Shown here: positions 44,991 through 56,878 of the stretch, piece by piece
Numbering within the stretch: the stretch's first letter is position 1
Layout: each line of letters begins with the position of its first letter
Assembly: GCA_002633005.1 (NCBI GenBank)
Contig: NMRA01000429.1
Location: 331,322 to 395,321 of the forward strand
From: Phoronis australis
Taxonomy: Eukaryota > Phoronida > Phoronidae
DNA length: 64,000 bases
Direction of reading: 5' to 3'
Position numbers and translations under genes: made by a program
Notes under the pieces: generated by a model
The model's database searches: none
What the model saw: only the letters and a program-made list of their open reading frames with translations
What the model was told of the DNA's origin: nothing

Positions 44991-47900
44991 TTATCCCAGG
45001 ACTGGTTTGTCCACAAACTTGAGGGTCTTAGCCGGCTTGTGGAGTTCAAAGACAATAAACTGAAACAAACAGCACAGTGAAAACTTAAATTTCACGCATG
45101 CACAACAGATTACAACAGGCAGCATAAAAAGTACTGATACACAAAAAAATCAGCTGTTCATTTCTCTTTAATCTTAAGTTGGTATTTCGCTCCGTTTAAT
45201 TGGCTAAAATGAATTTCAAAATTAAATTAGGTCTTCCACTCTGATAAAATCACCCTCATAATCATCCTAACCAACAACTACACTAAAAACATCAACGACT
45301 AGAGAATACACTTCAGAGTTTATTTGGGTTGAAAAAACAGTGCAGATGGCATGATGTCATTTGCAGTGCATCAGACGTGTGCAGGCCTCATGGTTGGGCC
45401 CATTGCACAAAACACCTGAGCTAAAGCACAAGAGCCCCATTATGATTCTTCGTGAAGGAAGTTTTCAAGTCTGCCAGTCTCCGTTAAGAAAATGGACAGA
45501 TATTTCCATTTGTTCCCAAATGCACAATATGTTGTAGGCACATAACAGTGCAATCCAGTAGGTTGTTCCTTACCCTGTAAAAAGCTGTGCAAGACTCTAC
45601 CAGGTGTTTAGGGGTTTCAACGTCAATACCACACTCGGGACACACTAGGCTCCCCATATGCCCAGCAATGTGTCTGTGTTGGGCAAGGTTACAGTGGCCC
45701 GTAAAAATTTGAATGACATGTCTTAGAAGGTTTTTTGAACCTTTTGGTTTGACCAAACCTAAAATTTTATGCAACCTTTAAGACTTGAGTTGGCAATGGA
45801 AATGGAATCCTATCACGGTAAGGAATGTTTACCAGACCAATTTATCAGAGTGAAAGGCCCGATTCAAATTTTTGTTGTTTTCAGCCAGTTAAACAGTGTG
45901 AAATGTAGGTTAAAAGCATCAGTGTAAAGTATGCCATTAAGCAGTCAACAACATAATCTCACTACTACTTTAGTATGGAGGTATGAAGCACACTGTCAAT
46001 TCAAGGCAACTACCTGTGTTGATGGCAACACTTGTTAATTCAAAGAAAATTAATCATGTTGTCCCCCCACCCTAATTGTTCATGAAATCATCAACGATTC
46101 TTTGATGAGTTAAGTCTGATATTCTTGAGCCTACATCTAGTCCACTATAACTCACCTGGTTGGCTCCTGCTTTCAACAACGGACCAGGTATGTAGAGTGT
46201 CTGCTGCGGACCTTTGTTCCAATACCGGCCCAAGTTGAAACCATTCAAGAACACAACTCCTTTGGTCCACTCCTAAAACAGCATATCATTTCATCTTTAA
46301 GTTAATGATCAAACATGTTGAAGAGTTACTGTGCAAAATAGAATCTAAAAATGCCAGGATTTACCACCCAAGATCAGTAACCACTTTGTACAGTATGCAA
46401 CTATGGCAGTCAGCCTAACAAGTGTTTTGACAGTGTATCCTCCATTGACAGTACTCCTGATCAACACCCTAACGATTTCCCCTGAATAAACAAGTAGCTA
46501 ACCAACCGCCTTGACTGACATTGAATTCAGTTCAAGTTTTGGACAGAAGCAGCCAGCATCACGCACATGTCAAGATCTTGATTACTGAACCACACAAAAT
46601 CTTAGTTTTTAGAATGCAGGTGGTAAATTTTTGAAGCATAAGAGAAGGCTAAGGATTGCTAAATTGACATTTTAAATAACAAGGATTTGACACAATTTGT
46701 GCTGATATGGTGAAAATCACAATTACTTTTCTTTGATTAAATTATTAGTTGTCAGCAAGGTATTGACATCGAGAAGCATGGTTTCGGAGACATTGAGTTA
46801 TGGGGAGTTGATCATGGTTACACAATTCATGAGCCAAGTGAGCTGACTTATATCGCTTGTAAAATTTTACCCTCTAGTTCAATTTTCTCTAAGGTGACCC
46901 AGGGAATATGTTGTAACCTTTCGCAGAAAGTCTACAGAATTTATAGTGAAGTAAAAATATGATGAAAAGATGCTGAAAATAGCATAAGGTATACTCGTGC
47001 CCCAAGAAGGCAGACTGACTAAGAAGGCCAACTGTTTGAATTCAATGGATGATTTGATCACGAAGATTTAGTGCTCACTAGAAAATGTTTTGCCTTATAC
47101 CTATCGTGAACTGGAGCTACACAATAACATGTTTACTCCGAAGGAACCAACTGTTAAGCCAGGCAGGTTCTTACATGTTGCTGAAAAATATTTCTTGGGG
47201 CAGAATTTCCCAATAACTTCCTATTTGACAGTCAAATGAAATGTAATACAGCAAAACTGAGTAGCAGTCGTGATGCTTAACAAAACAAACCCGCATGTCC
47301 AAGAATGTATCCGGACCAGGACTGGATGGAATGTTGATCCACGCTTTGTAGACAGCTGGCTCAGACGGTGCATTCTCCACTTTAGTGAAAGGTAACCACT
47401 TGGCACTGCTAAGCTTTTGAACATAACCGGGTTTGAACTCTAGAGAATAGATGGTCCAGTCAGACAGCACCTGCCCATCTAGAGTCACTGGCTTGTCAAG
47501 ACCTGAAAGCAGTATACATAAGCTGATGAATGATTAAAGAAATACCATGAAATTGAATCAAATGCACCCCAGTATATCCAAATTTTAAATACTTAATCAT
47601 TTTAATAATTACTTATAGCGCGTATATCTAAAGCCAACAAATGCAGGCTTATTGACAAATTTACTCTTCAACAAATTAAGCTGCTGAATTCTCAATGAAA
47701 TTGCAGTCTGCAACTGATTACAGTTAGACACAGTGGCAGTTACTTCACAGACGACCAGGAAACAGTAAACATCAATCATTATCATACAAATGATAAGTAT
47801 CCAAGCACACGAGATTACAGTTAATAGATGACAAAAACAAAAAATACATCAAAGAACACAATATAGGGGAAAATATTACACTTCAACAACTGAAATCACA

Positions 47901-50764
47901 CAGAAGTACAGTCACAAAGACTAAGCATGGTAGTTGCATGCATTTGTTCTAAAGCCAGCTGGGCAAATGGAAAGGAATGCATGCAATCTTGAACACATGG
48001 CTCAGTGTCACTGTCAAACGCTGTGAAGTAGTTACAAGTCAGAGTAATTCTTGCATTCAACCCAGGTATAATGCCCTATGTCCATTGATCTTAAATGTAT
48101 ATGATACCGTCAAGTTATTGCGTTTCTATTGTGTGAATTAAAATGGTCACAATTTGAGAACCTAATGTACGCAGCACACAGGTATCAGTGGTGTAACTGT
48201 ATAGTAAGTTGCACAATATTGTTAGCGTGTATGGGGTGTGATGAGGCTTTTGGGATGTAAGAAAATGCCCACCTAATGAGGGTGTAAAGGGTATAACAGT
48301 GTGCACAGTGTCAGCGTGCTCAAAGTCTGGACGGTATGTGAAATGTATTATGGTGTCTAAAATGTGGGAGTGCCGATACTGCGAGTCTGAGATGTAAGTG
48401 CACAAGGAAGGGTGCGTTCCATGGAGCAATTTTCTTGCAAGAACGACGAGATCTGTGACCACATAAAATCGTGTCCGGAAGGGGAATATTTTATGAGTTG
48501 GCTCCAGACCATACTCGCACACAAAAGCCAACGGGCTGTCACTGTCAAGGCTGGAAGGTTGAACTAGGTCTAAAATTCACAGTACATATCCCAAAGCAAA
48601 GTTTTCTCTTCCCAAATCTTGCACATTACGTAACACAGCACGACTATAAGGTGTCTGGAGATTGAGAGCAACTAAACAGAGGTGTGTTTCACTCAAGTGT
48701 TTGTTACCTTTCCTCTGCTCGTTCATGACAGCATCTTGGTACATGGCATAGTTAACACGACCCATGTTCTCCACAACAATGTCCAAGGTGTTAACAGGCT
48801 GTTGGTGAAGTGGAGTAACACAAAATGATGTCATGGTGTTAGTATTAAACACACAACACAAGGACTGCACTATAGCAACACAAACATTCAGTAGCCAGGC
48901 AAAGGCAAGCTATTTTCCATGCAATCCAGTCCTTAGCTCCTATAAAGCCCGCTCAGTGGATATGTCAAATCTCTGTGCACCTTTAAAGGCTACTCATTCT
49001 TCCTCAGTGTCAGTTAATTTTGGATAACATGCAACAAGTTACTACAATACCGATTGATTTGAAGTTTGTATGTGTCGTAGTCAGGGTGATATGTAAACCT
49101 AATGGCTAGTGTTTTGTGATTTGTAAAACTGGGAAGGGATCAGTAATGCTAGGACCTCGCTAAAATCTAGCCAAGAGCATGTGCTCTCCTTTAAAATGCA
49201 CAGCAATATCTCGTGTAATCTCCCCAAGTTTTGCTTTTTAGCGAGGTCCTAGCGCTACTGAACACTACCTTGACGTTACATAAACTGATAGATTGAGAGC
49301 CGAATGATTCACCAACTGAATGATTGCAATTTTCAAAGAAAAAGCAACAGCTTAGCCCCTAAAAATGGTTTGTTGATGTTTTCTACTTCAAGTTCTTATG
49401 TGGACCCCTATGCCCCCACCCCCACCTATGGATTGATTGATCGACTTGTCAAATTGGATATGTTAAGTAGATGATGTCGCCTGCTGATTACATTCAGTTT
49501 GATAATAGCTGATTGGTAAAAAATATTAACAGCAAGCCATGCATGTCTCGACTGTGAGAAGAGGAGTTTCATTTTGTAATGTTTATTATGGAAAATAACT
49601 GCTAGAAAGCATTACACATTGGGCATAATAAACCTCACTGATAGATAAAACAAAAGTTTAAAATGCACTCTGGCAATGTATACTTTAGAGAATGAGATAC
49701 CACTTGAGCAAAACTATAAAAAACTAAACACCAATGCCTCTACCAAACCCAGAGTGACATAAGACACTACCTTTACGTTGTTGGCTTAAATCTGGATTGC
49801 CTTGCCAGGCATAATTAACTCGTCCTGTGTTCTCAACAAGAATGTCCAGCACACTGCTCGCCTTGAAAGGGTAAGTAGCGGAAGTTAAAAGCAATTCAGA
49901 AAGCAGTTCACAAAATTAATAAAAACACCCTTCCAAGGGGGACCCAGGTATTCATTCCACATGATGGTTAGCGGGAGTCACTGCACATAGAAAATCAAGA
50001 TCAAAGCAACACTTCAGCAAATTTGAAAATGGGTACCTGAGAAAATACCCAAAAATGAGACCCTCTTCCCTGTAATCACTACTTCCATTTATCCACCAAC
50101 GATGATACCACGAAGCCGAAACACCCACCCGACATGGCACCTGTGAGGGCAAAGTACCCACTTGAGACGTCGGCAACTCTTCAGAAAGGCAAGAACCAAC
50201 CCCTTACATTCACAGGTATTTAGAGACACCAGAGGCGAATTGAGTACAATTTGTCTAAAGCGTCTTTAAATACAATGCAACACCAGGGATACCAGAGAAG
50301 AATTCTAGAGTACAGTATACGCCAAACAGTGATAGACAGGTTGCTTCTGAGGCAATGGGCATATTCGGGGAAAGTGTGGTTTGCAAAGGACATCTGACAA
50401 GTGCAAACTTACTGTGTTGTAGTTGTGAGTAACCCTTGCATGACTCAAGAACATTTCAGAAATGAATGATGAAATTTAAAGGAAAATTACTAATACTACA
50501 ACGCATTCGCAAAATGCTTTTCACAAAATTATGGCTTTTAGGGAACTTAATTAAAAGCAAAACCAAAATAAATGATAAAATTATGATACCATTTTTAAAT
50601 TTTGAAATTTGGTCAATATTCTCGATAACGTTTTTGCAATGATTGAAAGAACCTGAATTTATTTTACCGCAAAATTTTGGGAAAAACACATGGTTATTGA
50701 ACCCAATCAATGGCAGATTGGTATTAAATCCACAATCTAAGTCTGCTCTATTTCTACTTTCAAA

Positions 50765-50806
<42 letters not shown>

Positions 50807-53800
50807 AAGTGTGCGTGTGAGCGTGTGTGTGCGTGTTGAATAGATCAGGTTACTCATCAACTTAGTCCACAGTGAAGCATAATGTACTGTGTGCATAGCA
50901 GACAATAAGTGCTGACCACGTGTTTTTTAAGAAATGACGTACAAATATCGATCCATCTCGAGGGTGATATCAGGCCAATATGGCCTGAGACGCCCGAGAG
51001 ATTGGTCCATAATACAACTAATACTTTTTTCCTCTGATGTTTCATATCTTTTTAAATTCGGATGTCATTGCCTGCTTTAATGTATTCGCATTGTCTGTCA
51101 GGGCTCTACACTTTTATCCATCTGATTGGTCAGATTGTGAACAGGGACATTTGACGTCCTTGAGACAAGAATTTAAGTCTGACATTCCACAGCTAGGGTG
51201 GTCAACATTTAATCTTAACAGAAGCTATGATCATACTGCGCTTAAGCCAATCAGAGGACAGAGATACCAACAATCGCATTAATGGCTCTGCAGCCTTTCA
51301 TGCAGCTTCATATATCATGCTAGCATATCTCATCTTTAAAATCAATCACATGTCTGAATGATATGAATTTGCTGCTAAAATGACAGTAGTTGAGAAGACA
51401 GGAAATTAATGTTAAATCTCATGTCGTGATAACTAAGTCAAATCGAAGTTGCAAATTTCAAAAACAAATAATTCAAGTTTTCCACAATGAATCTATGTCG
51501 AAGCAATCCACATTTTTTGGTCCACTGCTCTACCATGACAAGTCACATACATGGACCAACAACGGGTTCCATCACAAAACGTGAAGCTTAGCAGTCACTT
51601 TTCAGACGGTATCTCTTATAACCAGCTGTTGGTCTGCTAACACGACTCACCTCTTTGGTTGGTTTCAGTTGGAATGTGGCACCAGCCCCATCTTCTACCT
51701 TCACTACCCCCACCTCCTCATGGTTGTGTAAGATCTAGAACCAACCAATAGATTTTCACACATGCCTGATTACAATCCAGGCAAATTATCCATTATTTTT
51801 AATTTAACTGCTTAAAATCACAAATTTCACATTAAAACACCAAAAAAATTTCATGATATTAAAACACCAAAAAAAAAAACAACCAAGTGACATCAGTCAA
51901 CCAGCTGTCAAATTAGAACATCTGCGAACACTATCTGAAGCCGTATTAATTAGCTGACCTCCAGGTACCAGCATGCAGCTTGTAACATTGCACTTAACAG
52001 TTAGAGGACCACAACCTGTTATCGATCCATCTCACAAAGCATGAGACAGAAGGGGAGCAAGTAACAATGGTGCAAACACCAACTGGTAGACCTCCACTCA
52101 TCCTAGCCATCCAAGTGATACCCAAACTGCATCACCATGACACTGAATACACCAGTGGCTACGATACTCACCACAGCTCTGTCGTTGACAGTTCCAGTCA
52201 GCACCAGTTTGAAGCCCAGCTTAATCTTGATTCTGTAGCAGATAAAGCCGTATCCCTGGCCTCCTCCGTTATTGATGTCCAACATCTCCATTGGCATCAC
52301 CTTGGACGTCATCACTGCACCCTGTAGAAGACAGACACGCTAGCCTTGAAGACATCAAACGTACTTTCAAAAATAATTTACCAGACAATGCCAAACCATG
52401 TACTTCAATAATAATCATACTCTAGTCCATAGCCAAACTTTGAGAAACTAAAAAATTAATGTACAAATGGGTGGTTAAATATCCCTTTAATTACGAAAAG
52501 AATCCAACGATTTTATTTCTGGCTCGGCATTCTCCACAACCTGTTTAGACTAATCACTGCACCAAGTTGTTTGAATTTTGTCGTGGTGATTTTGGCATTC
52601 TTGCATAGAGTTATAGTTAATTGCATCGAGTGTGAAAACCTGACGTGTGTAACGAACTTGAAGTATTGAGAGATTAGTCATTTCTTAAGCAAATTAGGAC
52701 AATTTCGATTTTTGGAACTGGTTCAGGGCATCTATTTCAAGAATTGGTATACAAACTCCCACATGGACATGGTCTTTTGAATACGTACATTAATTTTGTA
52801 ATTTTATTTCAATTGCGCTTGAACTTTCTGCTGTGAAGACCACTGTGGCTGACTCTGTAGCCACTAGCTATTTAATCAAAATCGAAAACAAGGACATGAA
52901 AGCTTAGAGAAAAATGTCAACATGTCGTGAACACATCCACTAAAACAAGAAACTGTAGGAGCACCGCATTTATCCACCTTCACTCTTATCAGGCTTCTAT
53001 TGTGAGTCAGCATGCGTGAATAATTGGCTGATAAGCCACCTCTGGAACTACTTTGGGCTGAATGGATGACCAGGCCATAAAATGATAATTAGCCAAGACC
53101 AGTTACTATAATGCAACAAAGAACAAGTAATAATGTCTTGCATCACCTAGCCTTGGTGGAAAGCTGTATACTGTATTGGCTCAAACAAACGCTTAGAAAA
53201 ATTCATTTCACGGGGAGGGGACGCTTATTGTAGTGAGCCTACGGCAGTTGAAACCCGGTTTCCCAAACGGGTAAAATCGGAAGCTAGGATTCATCAAATT
53301 TACGCTCTGTGACGTATTTGTAGCCTATGACAGCCTTTCTACAAAATTGTGGTGCATTGCTATCAACTTCCGTTGTTAAATTACGATAATTTTTCAAAAA
53401 ATTGTGCTCATCACAGGGCGAAAACTTGCCGACTGATGCGTCGCTGAATCGCGATCGTCAATAGGAAAACTTGTACTCTTGAATAAAAATATAGTTTCGA
53501 CTCAACAAATTACCTGAAATCTTCCTGATGTTTTACAATTTTTAAAGTTCCTGTGGAGTCCAGATTAATTGCGATTAAGTCCAAATGTGCGCTACATCGT
53601 ACTCCACAACACGAGAAAAATCTCTGGATGAACACACATGTTGTTGTCACGTGACGTTTGTTTTGAAGGTCGTCTGCGTATGAGAGTGAGTGAGCGTGCG
53701 TGTGCGGGTCATCGACGATAGACTTTTTTGTTACAAAAGGCGGAGGATTATGCAAGAAAATGGCGTTTACTAGATTGTTTTTCACTTAAACGGCTGTAAC

Positions 53801-55630
53801 GTGCAAGGTGAGTGCGCTCGCAGAGTCACATCTCGGAAGTTTCCGGTTTGACGGATGACAAAGAACGATCTCAATGAAATTACACAAAGTCGTTTTAGAG
53901 CTTGTAATAGCTATACAAAACGTATTTTGAGTATTAAAATGCATTTTTTCCAAAACCTAAATAACACACGGAGTAGTTCTACATTTATACAATCCTAACT
54001 TGGGTCCTATATTTTTGTATTCGTGCGCGCCGAATGAAAGTAATCGTGAGTGTTTCTGTGTTGCAAAATCTCTTATCCTGGGCCGATTTGAAAAATTCAA
54101 AGTTGTATTCGTATTTGTTTTCGCTCCTCTTTTCAAATATTACAGTAAAAACTACGTAAAATTCTCTCCATAAAAAGTACAGTTGTTAGGCTAGACTGTA
54201 ATCAGCTGATCATATCCGCATGAGCGAAGTCAATTATCCTCGCTCGTGACTCGATGAATAGAGCAGCTTGGCGGCATCCCTTTGAGCATGAGCCGAGCGC
54301 GTCTCAGCCAAGGTGGATAAATACGGTCTAGTTCAATTTTCCATACCCCGCCGTTTACCTTAAACACCGGGGTTAGAACCAATTTTATTTAGTGGGAATG
54401 TTCATAGCATGAAATAAGGTGATGAACTATTACACTTGACCAAGCTTGGTCAAATTTAGCTATTAATATGTTGGTGCATTTGTGTTAGAATGGTCCTATC
54501 TTCATGGGCGGCGTACCATAGGGGGCTGGGGGAAGGGCTATAGCCCCCCACTTTTTTCAGTGCTGCACAGCCCATGGTATATGGACTGTGCACCACAGGG
54601 GGGATGGGGGGCTTTAACCTCCCCACTTTTTTCAGTGATCTTTAGTGTACAAATACATGCATGAAGGTAGTCAAGAGGGACCATTAGTCCACATATGCTC
54701 TCGTGCAGAATGCAGATTTTTGCTCTAATACAATTGAAGCTTTAAAAAAGCCTCTAGTCATTAGTGCCACCTAGTGTACAAAAAGTCATCGTTGTCAAAC
54801 TTTGTGTTTCTGTTTTTTAAACATATTTTTATGCATGAAATAATAAGTGATTTGCTGTGGACGACTTTAGTTGAGTACATGGCAAGCCTGCAGACCTTTT
54901 AGCAGATTTGAACGAAACATTGCACTTAAATTTGGATCTATAGGTGAGCCTGTCATCTCACATTTATGACATTCCTTTTGACAATGAAGACATCGACGTC
55001 AAACATGGAAACTTATGACTACAATTATTTTAAAATGGAACTTTGAGAGCTGATATTGCTGTTTGGGGGTAAATTAAAAATTTGAGACACAGTTCCCTGC
55101 TACAGTTTGAACACAAAGTCGCCCATATTGCAGGCTTTCTAGGTGTATATTAAATGAAAAATACAAATACCACAGAAATGCTGGCAGCGTGGTTGCAAGC
55201 AATTGTGTGAGGTTCTAAAGGTTGAAGATGGACAGTCAAAGGGTAATTTGCCAATTGTGTGAGGTTCTAAAGGTTGAAGATGGACAGTCAAAGGGTAATT
55301 TGCCAATTGTGTGAGGTTCTAAGTGTTGAGGATGGACAGTCATAGGGTTATTTACCAATTGATACATTGGACTTTATAAAGGTTGACAGTTACCTCAAAT
55401 CCACGCCAGTCAATACTAGACTAACTAGGACATGGTCTAGCAGGCATTGTTATCGATACTGCGTAGACTTAGGTCTGATCCGAACTAACCTGAACATGCT
55501 CCAGCATGGTGTTGAAGTGAATCAGTGACTCTATGTCAATACTAGGATAGGCTTTCGTCTGCACTGGGGTTCCTGGGATGCTGCCTAAAGGCCCTGCAGT
55601 AGAATGCTCAAGGTTAGGTTGAAGGCATGT
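44991..55630 (-). CDS. GLB1-like: Beta-galactosidase (GLB1/GLB1-like, GH35), 3' part of gene
   Basis: GH35 enzymes remove terminal beta-galactose from glycoconjugates, usually in the lysosome. Exons in transcript order on the minus strand: 55490-55630 ([20 protein letters not shown]...), 52172-52321 ([11 protein letters not shown]...GTVNDRAV), 51651-51734 ([16 protein letters not shown]), then either 49771-49861 or 48708-48798 (VEN-GRVNYA), 47291-47502 ([16 protein letters not shown]), 46156-46272 ([32 protein letters not shown]) and 44991-45059 (FVDKPVLG, stop). With one of the two 91-bp exons the total is 864 bp, 288 codons, every junction in frame. These are the beta-sandwich and jelly-roll domains of GH35; YGFxxYR, VNDRA, VENxGRVNY and GFNLGRYW are landmark motifs. 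The N-terminal TIM barrel with the catalytic glutamates is not found upstream in this window. The protein ends soon after the last landmark, unlike vertebrate GLB1 with its longer tail. The first exon's acceptor could instead be at 55593 (phase 2). Confidence 0.92.
45430..45790 (-). mobile_element. LINE 3' fragment (after RNase H), copy 2, in the last intron of the galactosidase gene
   Basis: Minus strand encodes [40 protein letters not shown] and [19 protein letters not shown]. Same element as 12060-12600 and better preserved, with one open frame of 96 codons. Same strand as the host gene. Confidence 0.78.
48708..48798 (-). CDS. Galactosidase alternative exon B (91 bp)
   Basis: Acceptor CAG, donor GTAACA. 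Codes [20 protein letters not shown] and [10 protein letters not shown] plus one base, phase 0 in and 1 out. It is homologous over its whole length to exon A at 49771-49861: both have LDI.VEN.GRVNYA, a variable middle, and QRK|G at the end. Splicing both into one mRNA would join phase 1 to phase 0 and shift the frame, so it is predicted to be used instead of exon A. Confidence 0.85.
49139..49263. mobile_element. TAGGACC-family MITE, intronic between the alternative exons and upstream
   Basis: Left end CAGTAATGCTAGGACCTCGC and right end GCGAGGTCCTAGCGCTACTG form an imperfect inverted repeat; inner parts CTAAAATCTAGCC and CAATATCTCGTGTAATCTCC are shared with the other two copies. It lies exactly between exons A and B of the galactosidase gene. 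Confidence 0.78.
49771..49861 (-). CDS. Galactosidase alternative exon A (91 bp)
   Basis: Acceptor TTTCAAG, donor GTAGTG. Codes [20 protein letters not shown] and [10 protein letters not shown] plus one base, phase 0 in and 1 out. Same length, same phases and same conserved core as exon B; the segment after NYA differs strongly (WQGNPDLS against MYQDAVMN). That region in GLB1 enzymes follows the VENxGRVNYG strand of the C-terminal domains, so the swap would change a surface loop rather than the fold. Confidence 0.85.
50766..50840. repeat. (GT)n microsatellite
   Basis: About 20 GT units followed by imperfect GTGTGCGTGTGAGCGTGTG, in a galactosidase intron. Confidence 0.9.
51090..51215. repeat. 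Short diverged repeat, copy 2 (partner at 220-350)
   Basis: Contains GTCTGTCAGGGCTCTACA, GATTGGTCAGATTGTGAAC, GGGACATTTGACGTCC and GGTGGTCAACATTTA in the same order as copy 1. Sits in a galactosidase intron. Confidence 0.45.
52322..54499. other. Large intron of the galactosidase gene, left part
   Basis: No exon recognised between 52321 and the G-rich repeat at 54.5 kb. A 91-codon minus-strand open frame at 53510-53785 has no motif. One stretch near 53770-53830 is more GC-rich and lies next to TGAGTGAGCGTGCGTGTGCG, perhaps an unmarked promoter, but evidence is weak. Confidence 0.35.
54500..54640 (+). repeat. Two tandem G/C-rich units with CCCCACTTTTTTCAGTG
   Basis: GGGGGCTGGGGGAAGGGCTA then CCCCCCACTTTTTTCAGTG, repeated as GGGGGGATGGGGGGCTTTAA then CCTCCCCACTTTTTTCAGTG. 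Period about 75 bp. Resembles the tail of widespread G-rich invertebrate repeats. Confidence 0.6.
55200..55355 (+). repeat. 52-bp tandem repeat, three copies
   Basis: Unit starts CAATTGTGTGAGGTTCTAA at 55200, 55252 and 55304. The first two are identical by eye and the third has several substitutions. Lies about 135 bp downstream (minus strand) of the galactosidase exon 55490-55630. Confidence 0.9.
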
Positions 55631-56165
55631 CTGCAGTAAAATGACTGTTAATGCTAAAACTATAAGCGGACATGCACTGGAATACCAATCATTTTTGCAT
55701 ACATTGAAAGCAGGCTTGCAAATGCTAGGAATTTTCAAAGGTGTGGACAAGTTATTCATCGAAACTTGAAGTTTTGATTTAGTATAAATTTATCTTATAA
55801 ATTCAAAAATGCATTTTACCCGAAAGGCAATACATCCAGAAAAAGGACGACATGACTTTTGAGAAAGCTTGTAAAACGACTTTAATATTCAATAACCACA
55901 TGGCATTGTCCATGATTTCCTGTACACCATCAGCACAAAGTCTTAATCCCTGTAAGTGAGCACTTCCTTGAAGGTATGTTGAGCACTGTTTAGTTAATAC
56001 GGCAATTATCATGGGACGCCCCATTTCACACAATGGTGAGTTTCAAATGTCTTGATTGGATTTTACAGCAAACCGTGACAAGTTGTCTTGTTTTCCATGG
56101 TTATACAGCGGTTGGAATGAAGGCACTATTCTTGGCTGAAATCACTCGCTTCTTATTTCATCTTA

Positions 56166-56344
56166 GGGCTGTTCCAGCAAAATCTGTATGGGAGGGGGGG
56201 AAGGCACTTTTATTTCGTACCCACCGCCCATATTTTTCATTTATTTCTCCAACCCATGACCCATAATTTTTTTAATTATTTTTATTAGGTTAAAATATAA
56301 AATCCAACACTTGCAAACAAATTGCCTCCAGGAGGACCTGTTAA
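56166..56344 (+). mobile_element. Harbinger-type MITE, left end only, cut at a single N
   Basis: After a TTA at 56163-56165 it reads GGGCTGTTCCAGCAAAATCT and follows 57499-57676 closely to CAGGAGGACCTGTTAA, where one N (56345) ends it. The rest of the element is missing, so the N probably marks a contig join. Confidence 0.75.
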
Positions 56345-56345
56345 N

Positions 56346-56764
56346 GTCATCCAGAAGTCGACCAGCATCGCCCAGCCTGGAGGTAACTATTGTGTTCAAG
56401 TTAATATGACATTTAAAAGGAACTACTGCACCTGTTTACTTTAAACAGTAACAGCACATGCAGGGCATTGCTTCAGTACTAAAAGTCATTTGTCAGTCAG
56501 GAAATCAGATTTTCTCCCTCGTAACTCTTCAGGCTTTGTTATAAAGATATTTTTGCCAATAATTTGTTAACTCTTAATAATTGGGCTTGGCTACCAGAAT
56601 GTAAGGAAACATGTATTCTTTGAAAAAGTGTGCACCACGACAATTAAATAACCAAGTCTTATCTAGGTTCATGATCTGCTTTTGTTCTTTTTCAGAGTCC
56701 AGCCCGTAGAACCAGGACAATTTTAACTTATTTCTCTCCAAAAACGCAGAAGAAAAAGGACTGA
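56346..56764 (+). CDS. C-terminal exons of an unidentified protein with a PIP-box-like tail
   Basis: Two pieces: 56346-56382 (SSRSRPASPSLE, left end cut by the N at 56345) and 56696-56764 (SPARRTRTILTYFSPKTQKK, KD, stop), joined by a GTAACT donor and a TTTTTCAG acceptor in phase 0. The tail TRTILTYF followed by SPKTQKKK fits a degenerate PCNA-interacting (PIP) box, with Thr in place of Gln, plus a basic stretch; that would suggest a replication or repair protein. An AATAAA at about 56900 could be its polyadenylation signal. Everything upstream is missing, so identity is open, and chance cannot be excluded for so short a sequence. Confidence 0.42.
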
Positions 56765-56878
56765 TTACTCGAGCTTACTGACAAAGAGCAGTTCATTAAT
56801 GTTGATGGCATTCTCAATAACTTTCTGCTCCTCTTCCTCGTTAGGAGTTTCATCAATATTGTAGTGACCACTTGTCAT
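56765..56878 (-). CDS. Small acidic open frame, 37 codons or a first exon
   Basis: ATG at 56876-56878 opens MTSGHYNIDETPNEEEEQKV and continues IENAININELLF. A GTCAGTAAG donor directly after LLF would make it a 32-codon first exon; otherwise it stops five residues later. It overlaps, antisense, the probable 3' UTR of the PIP-box fragment. Strongly charged composition suggests coding, but there is no homology I recognise. Confidence 0.22.
   Translation of the reverse strand: MTSGHYNIDETPNEEEEQKVIENAININELLFVSKLE

Noticed and set aside
50456-50905. 149-codon open frame on the minus strand
   Set aside because: Half of it is the GT/AC microsatellite translated as His-Thr repeats, lying in a galactosidase intron.
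55803-56033. 76-codon minus-strand frame with an exon-like GLRLCADGVQEIMDNAMW segment
   Set aside because: Has a possible acceptor (CTTACAG) but no GH35 similarity and no compatible neighbour exon; too weak to list.
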